Shown: piece by piece, positions 1-8,646 of the stretch
Layout: every line of letters begins with the position of its first letter
How positions within the stretch are numbered: position 1 is the first letter of the stretch
Origin: Euperipatoides rowelli
Taxonomy: Eukaryota; Onychophora; Udeonychophora; Euonychophora; Peripatopsidae
NCBI GenBank assembly: GCA_003024985.2
Contig: PXIH01S0019741.1
DNA: 14,364 nucleotides
Reading direction: 5' to 3' (one strand)
Made by a program: the position numbers and the translations under genes
Notes under the pieces: generated by a model
The model's input: only the letters and a program-made list of their open reading frames with translations
Database searches by the model: none
Told to the model about the DNA's origin: nothing

Positions 1-64
1 TGGCCCCGCATATCTTGGGATATTTCCTAATTGGCCCTCCTAGTAATTGAGTTTGAGACCCCTG
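1..64 (-). mobile_element. hAT-like DNA transposon terminus (partial)
   Basis: Read on the minus strand, the sequence starts at base 64 with CAGGGGTCTCAAACTCAATT and runs leftward out of the window. A CAGGGGT start followed by a CAAACTCAATTAC-like stretch is characteristic of terminal inverted repeats of hAT-family elements, which make 8-bp target duplications. The putative flanking target bases are 65-72. Only one end is visible, so neither the other terminus nor the target duplication can be tested here. It is most likely a non-autonomous relic; no transposase coding is visible. Confidence 0.55.
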
Positions 65-1860
65 GTCTACAGCATCACCACACATTCTTATTCAGTATAT
101 GGCCTTGCATTTCATAAACATATTATCTATCAAACCTCTATCCTAAATTTGCTTTAGAGTTGCAGTCAAGTGGTAAGTTGTTCTAGTCCATAGTCTTTAT
201 TCCTTGACTGACAGTGACAGTTGCCAGTCATTGTGCTATGGGTTTGATCAGTGGTAGGGCACTCTAGCTATGTGGGTAGTGAATAAGGAAAGAATAAGTT
301 TCCCCCCTCCTAACCTTCACCTCCTTCCTCTTGTCAATTAATCTTAAATATGGGTTCAATTAGTGTTCTCTGATCATTCTGATCAAAAGGTAATTTTTTA
401 TTATTATGAAGGTTTAGGTGGGTGGGAATACGACACATACATGAAAAATAAATCCCTAAAAATTAAAGTCTTAATAAATTCAATTAATGGATTCACTGTA
501 ATCTCAAGCCATTTACCAATAAACACTTAATGTGCAAATAGTTTATTGAGATCCAATTTCCAGAAAATAAATGAATTCATTATTACAAAATGTGATTTCT
601 TTATTATTATTTAGTATTTTTAATCTTGTAAAGATTTAGTTTCATAAGTGTAAAAAAATTGAAATTTGAATTTTTTTTTCTTCTTCCTTGTTATTATTAT
701 TATGTTAAATTTTGTAAGAAGTTAATGTACATTGACAATAATATTAATTTATTATTTAAGAAATATTTTAAAGGAAATTACTGCGCTAAAATTAGAATAA
801 AGGAAAAGAGAAGATTATATGTTTTGTGCAAGATTCAAGCAATGAAATATTGTACAAAAAACACACTTTATTGTAAATATCCCATGGCACTTAATCTGAT
901 ACCTCGTGAATAGTAGACTATCATTGTAATATATTAAGATCAAGACCCTCTTCCATAGTATGGAAGACGTCTTAGATAATGGAATTATACATCGCAGAAA
1001 CGCCAGAGACTTATAATAGGGAACTTTTTTAAATTATTATTATTATTGAATGGTAAAGCTACCCACTGAGTGATTTGTTTTTAAACTATTAGAGAAATTT
1101 AATTAATTAAAACAATGTAGCCTATTATAGATACTGCATGTTTCTACACTTTGTTGTTTTGAAAGTTAAATAATTTGAAACTATAGTTTTAAACTTCATT
1201 CTATAAAACAAAATTTTTTAAATATTTTTTTGTAATTTTGTTTACTTAATAGTTATGAGATGTTATAAATGAAAAAAGAAAAAAAATGTGTTCATCTGCA
1301 TTAATTTGCATTTGAAAGTTTTATTGACACTTGATAAAAATCAGAAGAAAAGAAAAAAAAACTTTCATGAAGATTATAATGTGTAATTTGTGATATTTAT
1401 ATTGGACAAGTTAAACAAAAAACTTTATATTTATTTAGTTAATTAAATAAATACAAATCTACAAATTGATTAATCTTATACATAAAAATTAAATTTTAAA
1501 TAAGAATATATAGTTTTTAATTTTCTGTATATAAATAGCTTTTTTGTATTTTTTTTTTTCTGTTTATAAATAGTTTTTTAAGCCCATTCCCTTCCTTTCA
1601 TTTCATATTCATCTCCATTTTTTAAAATACTTTGCTACAGAGAGAAGAATGGCTTCCTATTCCCTAAGTTTCCAGTAAACTTATCTCAACAAGCCATTCA
1701 ACACCAACTGGAAGAAGGAAATGAAACATTTTAATACAAAATGAAGTACAGCTAATTTACTTAATCTTGGATGATGATAAACATTTGATAATGGAATCCA
1801 TCATTAATTATCATTCAGTGACTACTTAACATTGGTTATAAATTAAATTCAACAACATTG
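65..1860. other. AT-rich DNA without a recognisable gene
   Basis: I see no coding region, RNA gene or clear mobile element here. Bases 65-330 are less AT-rich than the rest. From about 400 the sequence is strongly AT-rich with poly(A), poly(T) and short (TTA)n runs, for example near 687-703 and 1035-1050. The open frame at 659-913 is low-complexity Phe/Tyr/Lys/Asn sequence of the kind expected by chance at this composition. Two overlapping short palindromes lie at 950-973. Confidence 0.6.
950..973. repeat. overlapping short palindromes
   Basis: CTTCCATA and TATGGAAG (8-base arms, one-base centre) form a perfect inverted repeat at 950-966. Its right arm overlaps the perfect 10-base palindrome AAGACGTCTT at 964-973. 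No neighbouring gene gives it a context. It could be chance or the centre of a small inverted-repeat element. Confidence 0.4.
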
Positions 1861-2030
1861 AAAATATATTAATACTTTAACTGCAGATGACACGGATATT
1901 AGTCAGCATGAAATGCCACAATATGCTAATGAACTCCAATCTGCGTCGTTTGTGTTAAAGTTTAAAAATGTAAATATGAATTTGGCAACAGTGGTAAACA
2001 TTTGTTTATTATTTAGGCACATAAAATAAA
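1861..2030 (+). pseudogene. possible coding fragment, unassigned
   Basis: One frame is open from just after a stop near 1858 to a TAA near 2029. It encodes roughly 55 residues that look more protein-like than the surrounding translations, with an acidic N-terminal half (ADDTDISQHEM) followed by ASFVLKFKN and a hydrophobic stretch. There is no start codon in a sensible place and no continuation on either side. The spacing A-x-F-x-L-K followed by a V-x-x-I stretch recalls a segment found in some invertebrate proteins that I cannot name. This is a weak call, and a random open frame is a serious alternative. Confidence 0.2.
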
Positions 2031-2300
2031 AAATAAAAAAGCATATATCTGGATCGTTTGAAATTTTCTTTAGTTTTGTTGTCACAGTGATATTATTTTC
2101 AAGATCTATCAAAAGTGATTCTGAAATTTTGACTTTCAGGTAGTGTAATAAAATTATTATAAAATATTTAGTAATAAACTTATACATTTTTAAAATCAGA
2201 ATTTAATGCAGATTTAAAAAATTAAAACCAAAAATTTCTAACTCCAACGAAAGAGAAACAGCAATGAAAAATGTAAGATGAACTGGCTTTTTTTTTTTTT
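2031..2300. other. unassigned AT-rich spacer
   Basis: I see no gene, RNA or repeat family here. The open frame on the minus strand at 1903-2187 has no recognisable motif. The spacer ends in a run of T immediately before the repeat array. Confidence 0.5.
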
Positions 2301-2930
2301 ATTGCTGACATTTAGAGAAAAAAATAATTTAAAAAAATCTGTTAGCTGAATATAATTACTGTTTGGAAATTTAAATTCCTGATAAAAAAATAAAAATAAA
2401 AATACTATTTTGAAATATTTAACAATGTGTTATTAAACTTACAGTAAATATGAGCTGAGCTGAGCGTATAATGATATCTGTTGCAAGCCCACATTTAGAA
2501 AAAAAAAAATATGTTAGTTGGATTATATTTATTTTTATATATTTCAATTTCTGATAAAAATAGAAAAAATAATAATATTTCATTNCTGATAAAAATAGAA
2601 AAAATAATAATATTTCATTTATTATTTATCTGTTCTAGATTGTCAAATATTGTCTTATTTTGTCATTTGAGTTCAAAAATCCACAGTTGTGTAGTGATAA
2701 TTTATTATATGCTGACATTTAGAAAAAACAAATAAAATAAAAAAATATGTTAGTTGGCTATAATTTCTATATACAAATTAAAATACCTGATAAGAAATAG
2801 AAATTAAAATAAAAATACTACTTCAGTTTTTTTTTTATCTGTTATAGATTTTCAATTATTTAACATAATGTTTTATGGGCATACCATAAATTTGAGCTTC
2901 AAAATCTATTTCCCATTCTGTTGTAAGCTA
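2301..2930. repeat. decayed tandem array, three units of about 0.2 kb
   Basis: Three head-to-tail units share the same landmarks in the same order. Each has ACATTTAGA followed by an A-rich run, then TTAG(C/T)TG, then CTGATAA with an A-rich run. Units 2 and 3 also share TATCTGTT(C/A)TAGATT, and units 1 and 3 share TGTTG(C/T)AAGC near their ends. Approximate units are 2301-2488, 2489-2708 and 2709-2930. Divergence is high, so the array is old. No coding or transposon terminus is evident. It could be a minisatellite or the remnant of a tandemly organised mobile-element part. Confidence 0.6.
2551..2620. repeat. two exact 35-bp tandem copies joined at an N
   Basis: Bases 2551-2585 and 2586-2620 are identical apart from the N at 2585, which replaces the last base of the first copy. 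The pair lies inside unit 2 of the larger array. A perfect duplication meeting exactly at an ambiguous base may be real slippage, or an assembly join where two contig ends overlapped. Confidence 0.75.
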
Positions 2931-4329
2931 TATGCGGCTGACTCAGATCTGAGATGCAGCCTAAAAACTACACCACATTACATAATAATTAATATTAAGT
3001 ATTTATATAAAATTATCATAATATCTAAATACATTTTATAAGAAAAACTATTTCACATATAGGATGAGTATTGAAAATATCATCCCACATTGTATGTGTT
3101 AAGGAGAATTGGAAATTTCTTCAATGAACGAAAAAATAGATTACACCGTAAAGCCTAATTTTAGCTAGACTTTCATTTGAAGGTGCTTTTAAAGGTCAAT
3201 TGTTACAACAATGTATCTGTAGCAGAATTCAAACCTTTGATATTTGGGGTTTACAACAATTGCAACTGTAAAATAATTATATACTACATGGAATTCAAAA
3301 GAAAACAATGTTATATAAGCAATACAAGTCGATATATTTTGATATTATTTGTATTATGATGAAATAAATTCCAGGATTAATACCACAACAATACAAGTTC
3401 AGGGACAAGAATATGATCAATAAAAAAATTATTAAAAAACTTTCTAACTATACATCAACTGAGGCTGATTTTATTACCAAAACTAAAAAGCATTAATGAC
3501 TATTTAATACTATTTTTACATTACACGTCTTCATTCAATTTATTTTTATGACCAATGTAAAATTTATAAAAAAGTAAAGAATAATTTTAATATATTTAAA
3601 GACATTGAATCTGATATTTTGAATGAGCTAAACAATATTGTAAAATTCCAAATTATTTTGAAGTAAAACATTTGGCCTAGGATTAAGACTTGGTTGCCTA
3701 TGTCATCCCATGGTTGGGCCAGAGCTGAAACTCTTCTTCAATATATAAATATGGTATAGAAAGACAAANAAAAATGAAATGACAAATTGATAGGTAGCTA
3801 AATGATTTGATTTTATAATTAAATTGACTTTATTTTTAAATCCCTTTATTATTTTTTAGATTAATTTAGTTTACATTTTATTCCTTTGAAATTGTATTTA
3901 AAGCCAACTACAGATTTCTTCATTTCTCTGTAGAGGGCCAAAACCGTAAAACAATGTAACAAGCATAACTAAAATGCTAAAGAAAGAAGTATTATTTCAT
4001 ATAGACAGTTAATAACAGCTAAACACTGTGAGTGACATATTATGAAAATATATAAATCTAAATTAAGTAATTAATTGCTTAGGGCAGATTTATAAGCAAA
4101 TATGTTAGACTCTGTTGCTCTTAGTATAGGTGGCCAGATTTCATAACTTAAATTGGGGATAATGAATGTGCAAAAGAGAGGGGGGAGGGGCTGAATAATC
4201 CAATGAATGTTTTTAAAAAATAAATTTGGTGCATTTTATGGCAAAATAAGTCTGTCATTGTTTCTTTTTTTGTTGTTGTTGTTCTTCTTACTGAAAAAGG
4301 CCATATGTAAAATAAAATTTGGCAAGTGT
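2931..4329. other. unassigned AT-rich region
   Basis: There is no gene or mobile element I can name. Short open frames (3177-3359 on the plus strand, 4148-4333 on the minus strand, 4207-4425 on the plus strand) are low-complexity and lack motifs. Local features include a G-rich stretch near 4177-4190 and a (TTG)n run near 4271-4283. A single N sits at 3769. Confidence 0.5.
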
Positions 4330-5345
4330 GCATTAATGGTGGTTGTTAAACTAATAATTTGGCCTAACAAATTCCTTTACTCATGTCAAGACCAAATAAT
4401 ATTATTACACTCTTATGTAATATGAAATAAAACTAGACTTATGAAATGAAAGTTTAATGAACTTAAAAGAATTTGGGATAATTAGTTCCATGTGATGCCA
4501 CCCAGAGAGGAGGTTAGCTTGGATTTTGCTCTCTGCAGTATATTATTGTTATGTACTTTCAGTAATATTACTTCAAGAATTTTGTTATATTTACAAATAT
4601 GCATGCACTTTTTATAGGAGTTATCATTTTATGAAACTATTTTCTGGAAAGAATTCTCAAAATATAATATAGTACTGCATCACATTGTTCGCTACTACGT
4701 TGTGCTTATTGCTTACTTGTAAACATATTGTAAGTATTCCTTTGCTATTTCAATTTCCTGTAATGCTGTCAGTAAACTCTACAAGTGTAAAACCAAACTA
4801 TCATGAACAAGCAATTAACAAGAGAGCATTAATGGTGGATATTTAACTAATAATTTGGCCTAACAAATTTATTTACTCATGTCAAGACAAAATAATATTA
4901 TTACAATCTTATGTAATATGAAAAAAAAATAGACTTATGAAATGAAAGTTTAATGAACTTAAAATAATTTGGGATAATTAGTTCCATGCGATGCCACATA
5001 GCGAGGAGGTTAGCTAGAATTTTGCTCCCTGCAGTATACTTATTGTTATGTACTTTCAGTAATATTACTTTGAGAATTTTGTTATATTTTCCTTTTTTCT
5101 ACAAATATGCAAGCAGTTTTTATAGGTCTTATCATTTTATGAAACTATTTTCTGGAAAGAATTATCAAAATATAATATAGTACTGCATCATATTCTTTGC
5201 TACTATGTTGCGACAGCTGAAGTTTTTCTTATTTCTTACTTGTAAACATATTGTAGGTATTCCTTTTCTATTTCAATTTCCTATAATGCTGTCAGTGAAC
5301 TCTACAAGTGTAAAAACAAACAATCATGACCAAGAAATTAACAAT
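4330..5345. repeat. direct tandem duplication, about 0.5 kb per copy
   Basis: Copy 1 spans about 4330-4822 and copy 2 about 4826-5345. Both begin GCATTAATGGTGG and end in a C-AA-AATTAACAA-like stretch. They stay collinear throughout, including TTTCTGGAAAGAATT and ACATATTGTA(A/G)GTATTCC. By eye roughly nine of ten bases agree. Copy 2 carries two short insertions, around 5089-5100 and 5210-5235. Neither copy has coding. The duplication ends only about 45 bases before the ATG at 5391 that opens the LINE ORF1, so it may be a tandem 5' UTR of that element. That link is inferred from position only. Confidence 0.85.
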
Positions 5346-5390
5346 TTTTCAAAATATGCTGGTCTTGGAATGGAAATGTGAACTGTAGTT

Positions 5391-6317
5391 ATGTTAATAA
5401 ACAATCAATTTAAGGCCTATCGTATACAGTTGGAGCAACTGATAGATGCTTTAAAGGCTTTGGGAATACTGTCAGACCTAAGGAATATAATAGATTGGCT
5501 TTCCCAACATATAATTATATAAGATTTGATACTGCAAATTCATTGGAAATATTTAAATCCAAGTTTTTGATATTTGGCGAGTTGCGTGTGCTGTTCATCA
5601 ATTCTGGAAATTGTTAAAATGAATGTTTAATGGTAACCTGCTTCTATTGTACTAATGGAGATGTCAGATATTTTGAAGCCTTGTGGTCAAGTTTTGACAA
5701 TTCAGCCAGCAAAAAAAAAAAAAGTTAAATGATGTGTACTTTTTCTATACTAAACCAGTGGCAGTAACTTTGGCAATAAATAAGAATATTACAATAAATG
5801 ATCTTCCATATCTTATAGCATCCAAAACAAGTTATAAAGGGTGATTGAATGTGTGAAATCGCCAAAGGGCCTGTTTTCGTTGCCTCCAAATTGACCATCC
5901 AATAGAAGATTGTCAGAATAGATGGTATTTTCAATGTGCAAAATATATGCCAATTTTAAATTTGTGCGTAACTATGTATGCAGCTAAATTAAGTAACAGT
6001 AAGTAAAAAGCTCAACTGGATCCAGAGTAGCTCTCACAAAGCTTATCAGGTAATGAGGATCAGCAAACAGATGAAATTTTTCGAGTTGATGCTGAGGTTG
6101 GCCATGATTATTGTCACAACAAGCGTCTCAACAGCTTTTTTTAACTATAGATAACTCACAAGTGTCACAGAATCCCAATTCAACATTAATTGAAGATAGT
6201 GGCAGACATCTTTTAATGGATTCACAGATGGTTTTAATGGATACTAAGGGAACTCTATCATTGAAAGAACAAAATATAACTAATTTGGAATTAGAGCAGA
6301 TGGAGGGAAGGGTTTAA
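5391..6317 (+). pseudogene. LINE ORF1 (nucleocapsid-like, two CCHC knuckles), decayed
   Basis: This is a decayed RNA-binding ORF1 protein of a non-LTR retrotransposon, the partner that coats element RNA. An ATG at 5391 opens a helical N-terminal stretch (LEQLIDALKALGIL). The reading then passes through other frames: FDTANSLEIF at about 5525, and a segment with LKPCGQVLTI at about 5670. Frame 1 from about 5750 holds DLPYLIA, then CFRCLQIDHPIEDC at 5872-5913, a perfect CX2CX4HX4C knuckle. A second knuckle with the same spacing (5926-5967) has Tyr for its first Cys and Pro for its His. A polar, acidic tail follows and ends at TAA 6315. Lesions include TAA 5520, TGA 5842, TGA 5854, TAA 6004, TAG 6028 and a shift near the T run at 6136-6142. 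Two knuckles preceded by a DLPYLI-type segment fit L1/Tx1-like ORF1. A retroviral Gag is less likely because no protease or LTR is seen. Confidence 0.65.
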
Positions 6318-6800
6318 AAAAATGAAAATGGTCATTTAAATTATTGAAAATGTTTTATTACTGACGATGTGTTTTATACAGTTCAATGAGGTAACATTTA
6401 ATATTTTTTTCTTTATTTAAGTTTTTTGTGTGTCTTTGTGATTGTTTTATTGAAATTATCCTTAATACTTTCAAATGAGAAATTTGACAGTAATTTATAT
6501 TACCTTTTGTTTCATATTTTGGCATTATTGAAATATTACTTATATTTGCCTATGTTGCAAAGGAAATTTTATTATGCATGGCATGAATAGGGTTAATTTA
6601 AATCTGTTATTCATTTATATCCATTTCTTTTCTTTTGTCAAAGATAATATTTTGCATATATTACAGAAGTATTGCATTTTGTATACTTCAAACCTTTTTT
6701 CTTTTCTTTTGTTAATGAGTGTAATTTTTTTTTTGTTTCCTTTTGCTATTTTTTTCTACACAAAAAAAAATGGCTTCCAATAATGGATTAAGTGTGTATC
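6318..6800. other. unassigned AT-rich segment after ORF1
   Basis: This stretch is T-rich and has no motif I recognise. The open frame at 6574-6783 is Phe/Leu-rich low-complexity sequence. It lies between the ORF1 stop and the left inverted repeat. It could be inter-ORF or eroded ORF2 start sequence of the LINE, or flanking sequence of the inserted block. Confidence 0.45.
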
Positions 6801-6960
6801 TCTCAATATTGCGATAAAGCTCGATGTTAGGATCATCACGATAAATCACCAAAAGTTCAATACCTTGTCTTTTATGAGGATGTCTACATCTAACGATTCA
6901 ATCGCCTCAATCACAGAAGTCTGCTCTTGAATCGCAGGATCGCCAAAACAATTAAGTTTG
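6801..6960 (+). repeat. left arm of inverted repeat pair, CpG-containing
   Basis: This arm matches the reverse complement of 10232-10370 in a collinear way. TTGCGAT, then TTAGGATC-TC-C-ATAAATC-CCA, and finally CGCCAAAACAA (6941-6951) all recur in order, with a length difference of about 23 bases between the last two. Short CGATT/AATCG words are clustered here and continue to about 7036, in striking contrast to the CpG-poor background. The arms point outward like transposon termini around the capsid cassette. They may instead be two independent copies of a small inverted-repeat element. Confidence 0.6.
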
Positions 6961-7039
6961 CGATTCGAGCACAGTTACATGTTAACAATCTATTTTCAGT
7001 TTTGTTTCTACATCTGCGATTGAATTGTCACGATTTGAC

Positions 7040-7732
7040 TATTCAAAATAACAAAAATATTAGTTTTAAATTAATTTAAATTTAACTTCCTATTAATAAA
7101 CTCCATAACTTTTTATTTATTTACTTTTTTTCTCTGACAAAATGATGCACAAAAAAAAGTATTATTATGTAAAGGCAATAAATAGTCTAATAATAATTAA
7201 AAAAAAAAGAGAAATTTCTAAAAAGAAAAGTTGTTTATAAATTAGACTAGACTAAATAAAGAATAATTTAAAATGCTGTATGTTTTTTTTTTTGTTGTTT
7301 TAATATACTGTAATATATTGTATATTTATTACCAGCTGGCAGCTGCACTTCTAAAATCACTGTTGTTTTTTTTAAGGTAGCCACCGACTAAATGCCATAG
7401 GTAATTAAAAGTAAGAATTGACATACAGAAAGAATCCCTGAATTAGGAAAGATTATTTCGAAGTTAGCCATACAAACAGGCTAATTGGCGGAGTTGTAGA
7501 TGCTTCACATTCAATGTTCCGCTCACCTTTTTCTAAACACGGTAATAAAAATGAATGCTATCAAAAAATGTTTATGGCTATACAGATACAAAGATTTTTT
7601 ATTCTATCACATTGTTTTTGTTCTCCAGTAACTTGACACTAAGATNTAAATTTGAGATAATTTATGCATATCTGAGGTAAATATTATTTAGGGGGTGTAC
7701 AGATAAATTAATTTTGCTAACATTACACAAAT
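7040..7732. other. unassigned region upstream of the capsid cassette
   Basis: No coding frame of note is visible. The sequence is AT-rich with poly(A) and poly(T) runs, a CAGCTGGCAGCTGC double E-box-like word near 7335-7347, and an N at 7646. Part of it may be eroded sequence from the same viral element, upstream of the penton-like gene, but nothing supports a specific call. Confidence 0.45.
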
Positions 7733-8212
7733 TTGTGCGTAAATTGCACGGATATCAGTAAAAGTGTTAAAGAAGCTAAAGTTGATCCATTTAAAAATAC
7801 ATCTTATGAAGAACAGATGAATTCTATTTTATTCAATCATAAGGGGGAAAAAATATCATCATTTTATAAAAATGATTTTAATAAAGACTTTCGAATCGAG
7901 AGTACATACCCGAGCGATATAAATAGAGGGATGTATACATTATTTATTCTGACATTATCAGTCGGCAAGTAGTAGGTGATACACATGTTCCGCTTCTTTG
8001 TACGATACCTATAGATACGGAAAAACAAAATTGTATGGTGAATAAAAGATTTGATATTCCTCATTATTTACCGGTACCCAGACAATTATTCGATAGGGCC
8101 TACTATAGAAATAGACATCAGAGATGATACAGGGACTCCTATTCGATTTAGTTATGGAAAGGTTTTACTCAAACTTCATTTCCATTTACATCGACCACCT
8201 TATTTTGAATAG
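7733..8212 (+). pseudogene. penton-like minor capsid protein, frameshifted
   Basis: This is the C-terminal part of the vertex (minor capsid) protein of a Polinton-type element. The first open piece runs from about 7733 to 7947 and shows hydrophilic sequence with DFRIEST and INRGMYTLF. The likely continuation lies in another frame from about 7948 to 8092 (DTHVPLLCTIPID, then HYLPVPRQLFD). The last piece, from about 8093 to TAG 8210-8212, contains IDIRDDTGTPI and a basic, aromatic C-terminus. Two frameshifts, near 7940-7948 and 8085-8093, break the gene. The intact upstream start is not seen. The stop lies five bases before the ATG of the next gene, a compact spacing typical of viral cassettes. 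The penton-like assignment rests on the RDDTG-type C-terminus and on gene order; a jelly-roll fold cannot be shown here. Confidence 0.6.
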
Positions 8213-8217
8213 TAATC

Positions 8218-8645
8218 ATGAATCCTTATATAGAGTATTATGATAGACAAGTAGGTGGTGGTGATTTTGATGTCTTCAGAGGAAGTCCAGTACAATATGG
8301 TTTTGGTTTAGGATCCTTTTACAGTAGTTTATTTAGAAAAGTAGTGCCTATATTAAGAAGAGGTGCATGATACATAACACCTAAAATAGCTAGAGACACT
8401 ACTACATTAAAACCTCATGTTATTAGTGCGGCTAAAGATGTCGCTAATAGTGTCATGAAAGATGTCAGTGAAAAAAATTCATCCCTTATCCCCACACCCA
8501 AACAAGAAGGAAGGAGGAGAAAAAAAAAAAAAAATCTCACTCCACTAGAAAGAATAAAAGGAAATGTTCATGTTCCGCAGCATCATTATTAAAAAGATTT
8601 CAGAAGGGGAAGAGCAAATCTACTATAGACAATATATTCATATAA
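8218..8645 (+). pseudogene. small basic minor virion protein, interrupted
   Basis: The ATG at 8218 starts a protein with the run QVGGGDFDVFRG, then a hydrophobic, Gly-rich stretch (GFGLGSF, then FRKVVPILRRGA) that could form an amphipathic or membrane-active helix. A helical segment (SAAKDVANSVMKDV) and a strongly basic Lys/Arg tail follow. Small Gly-rich, basic proteins lie between penton and major capsid genes in these elements and are compared with adenoviral core or membrane-lytic proteins; that comparison is recalled, not shown. A TGA at 8368 interrupts it. The run of A at 8521-8534 probably caused a slip, since a basic frame ending at TAA 8643 continues more plausibly than the one ending at TAA 8590. 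That stop is one base before the start position of the next gene. Confidence 0.6.
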
Positions 8646-8646
8646 A

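Noticed and set aside
240-275. tRNA-like words (GGTTTGATC, AGTGGTAGGGCACT) suggesting a tRNA gene or SINE head
   Set aside because: The B-box-like word precedes the A-box-like word, no second box lies at the correct distance, and no cloverleaf can be folded around them.
659-913. 84-codon open frame on the plus strand
   Set aside because: Low-complexity Phe/Tyr/Lys/Asn translation expected by chance in AT-rich DNA. No motif, and it does not open with a normal ATG.
1903-2187. 94-codon open frame on the minus strand
   Set aside because: Ile/Leu/Phe/Lys-rich chance frame without motifs. The plus strand of part of it is the more protein-like candidate.
4986-5180. Open frame within the second copy of the tandem duplication
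   Set aside because: The corresponding frame in copy 1 is not preserved and no motif is present, so it is not under coding constraint.
5725-5934. 69-codon open frame on the minus strand
   Set aside because: Shadow of the ORF1 zinc-knuckle region, which is the better explanation on the plus strand.
5872-5967. Retroviral or LTR-retrotransposon Gag as source of the zinc knuckles
   Set aside because: No LTR pair, aspartic protease, RNase H or integrase is seen nearby. The downstream RT is of LINE type with an apurinic-type endonuclease and C-terminal zinc domain.
6574-6783. Open frame as a possible ORF2 N-terminus
   Set aside because: The translation is Phe/Leu-rich with runs of Phe and shows none of the early endonuclease motifs.
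7864-8064. 66-codon open frame on the minus strand
   Set aside because: Antisense shadow of the penton-like pseudogene.
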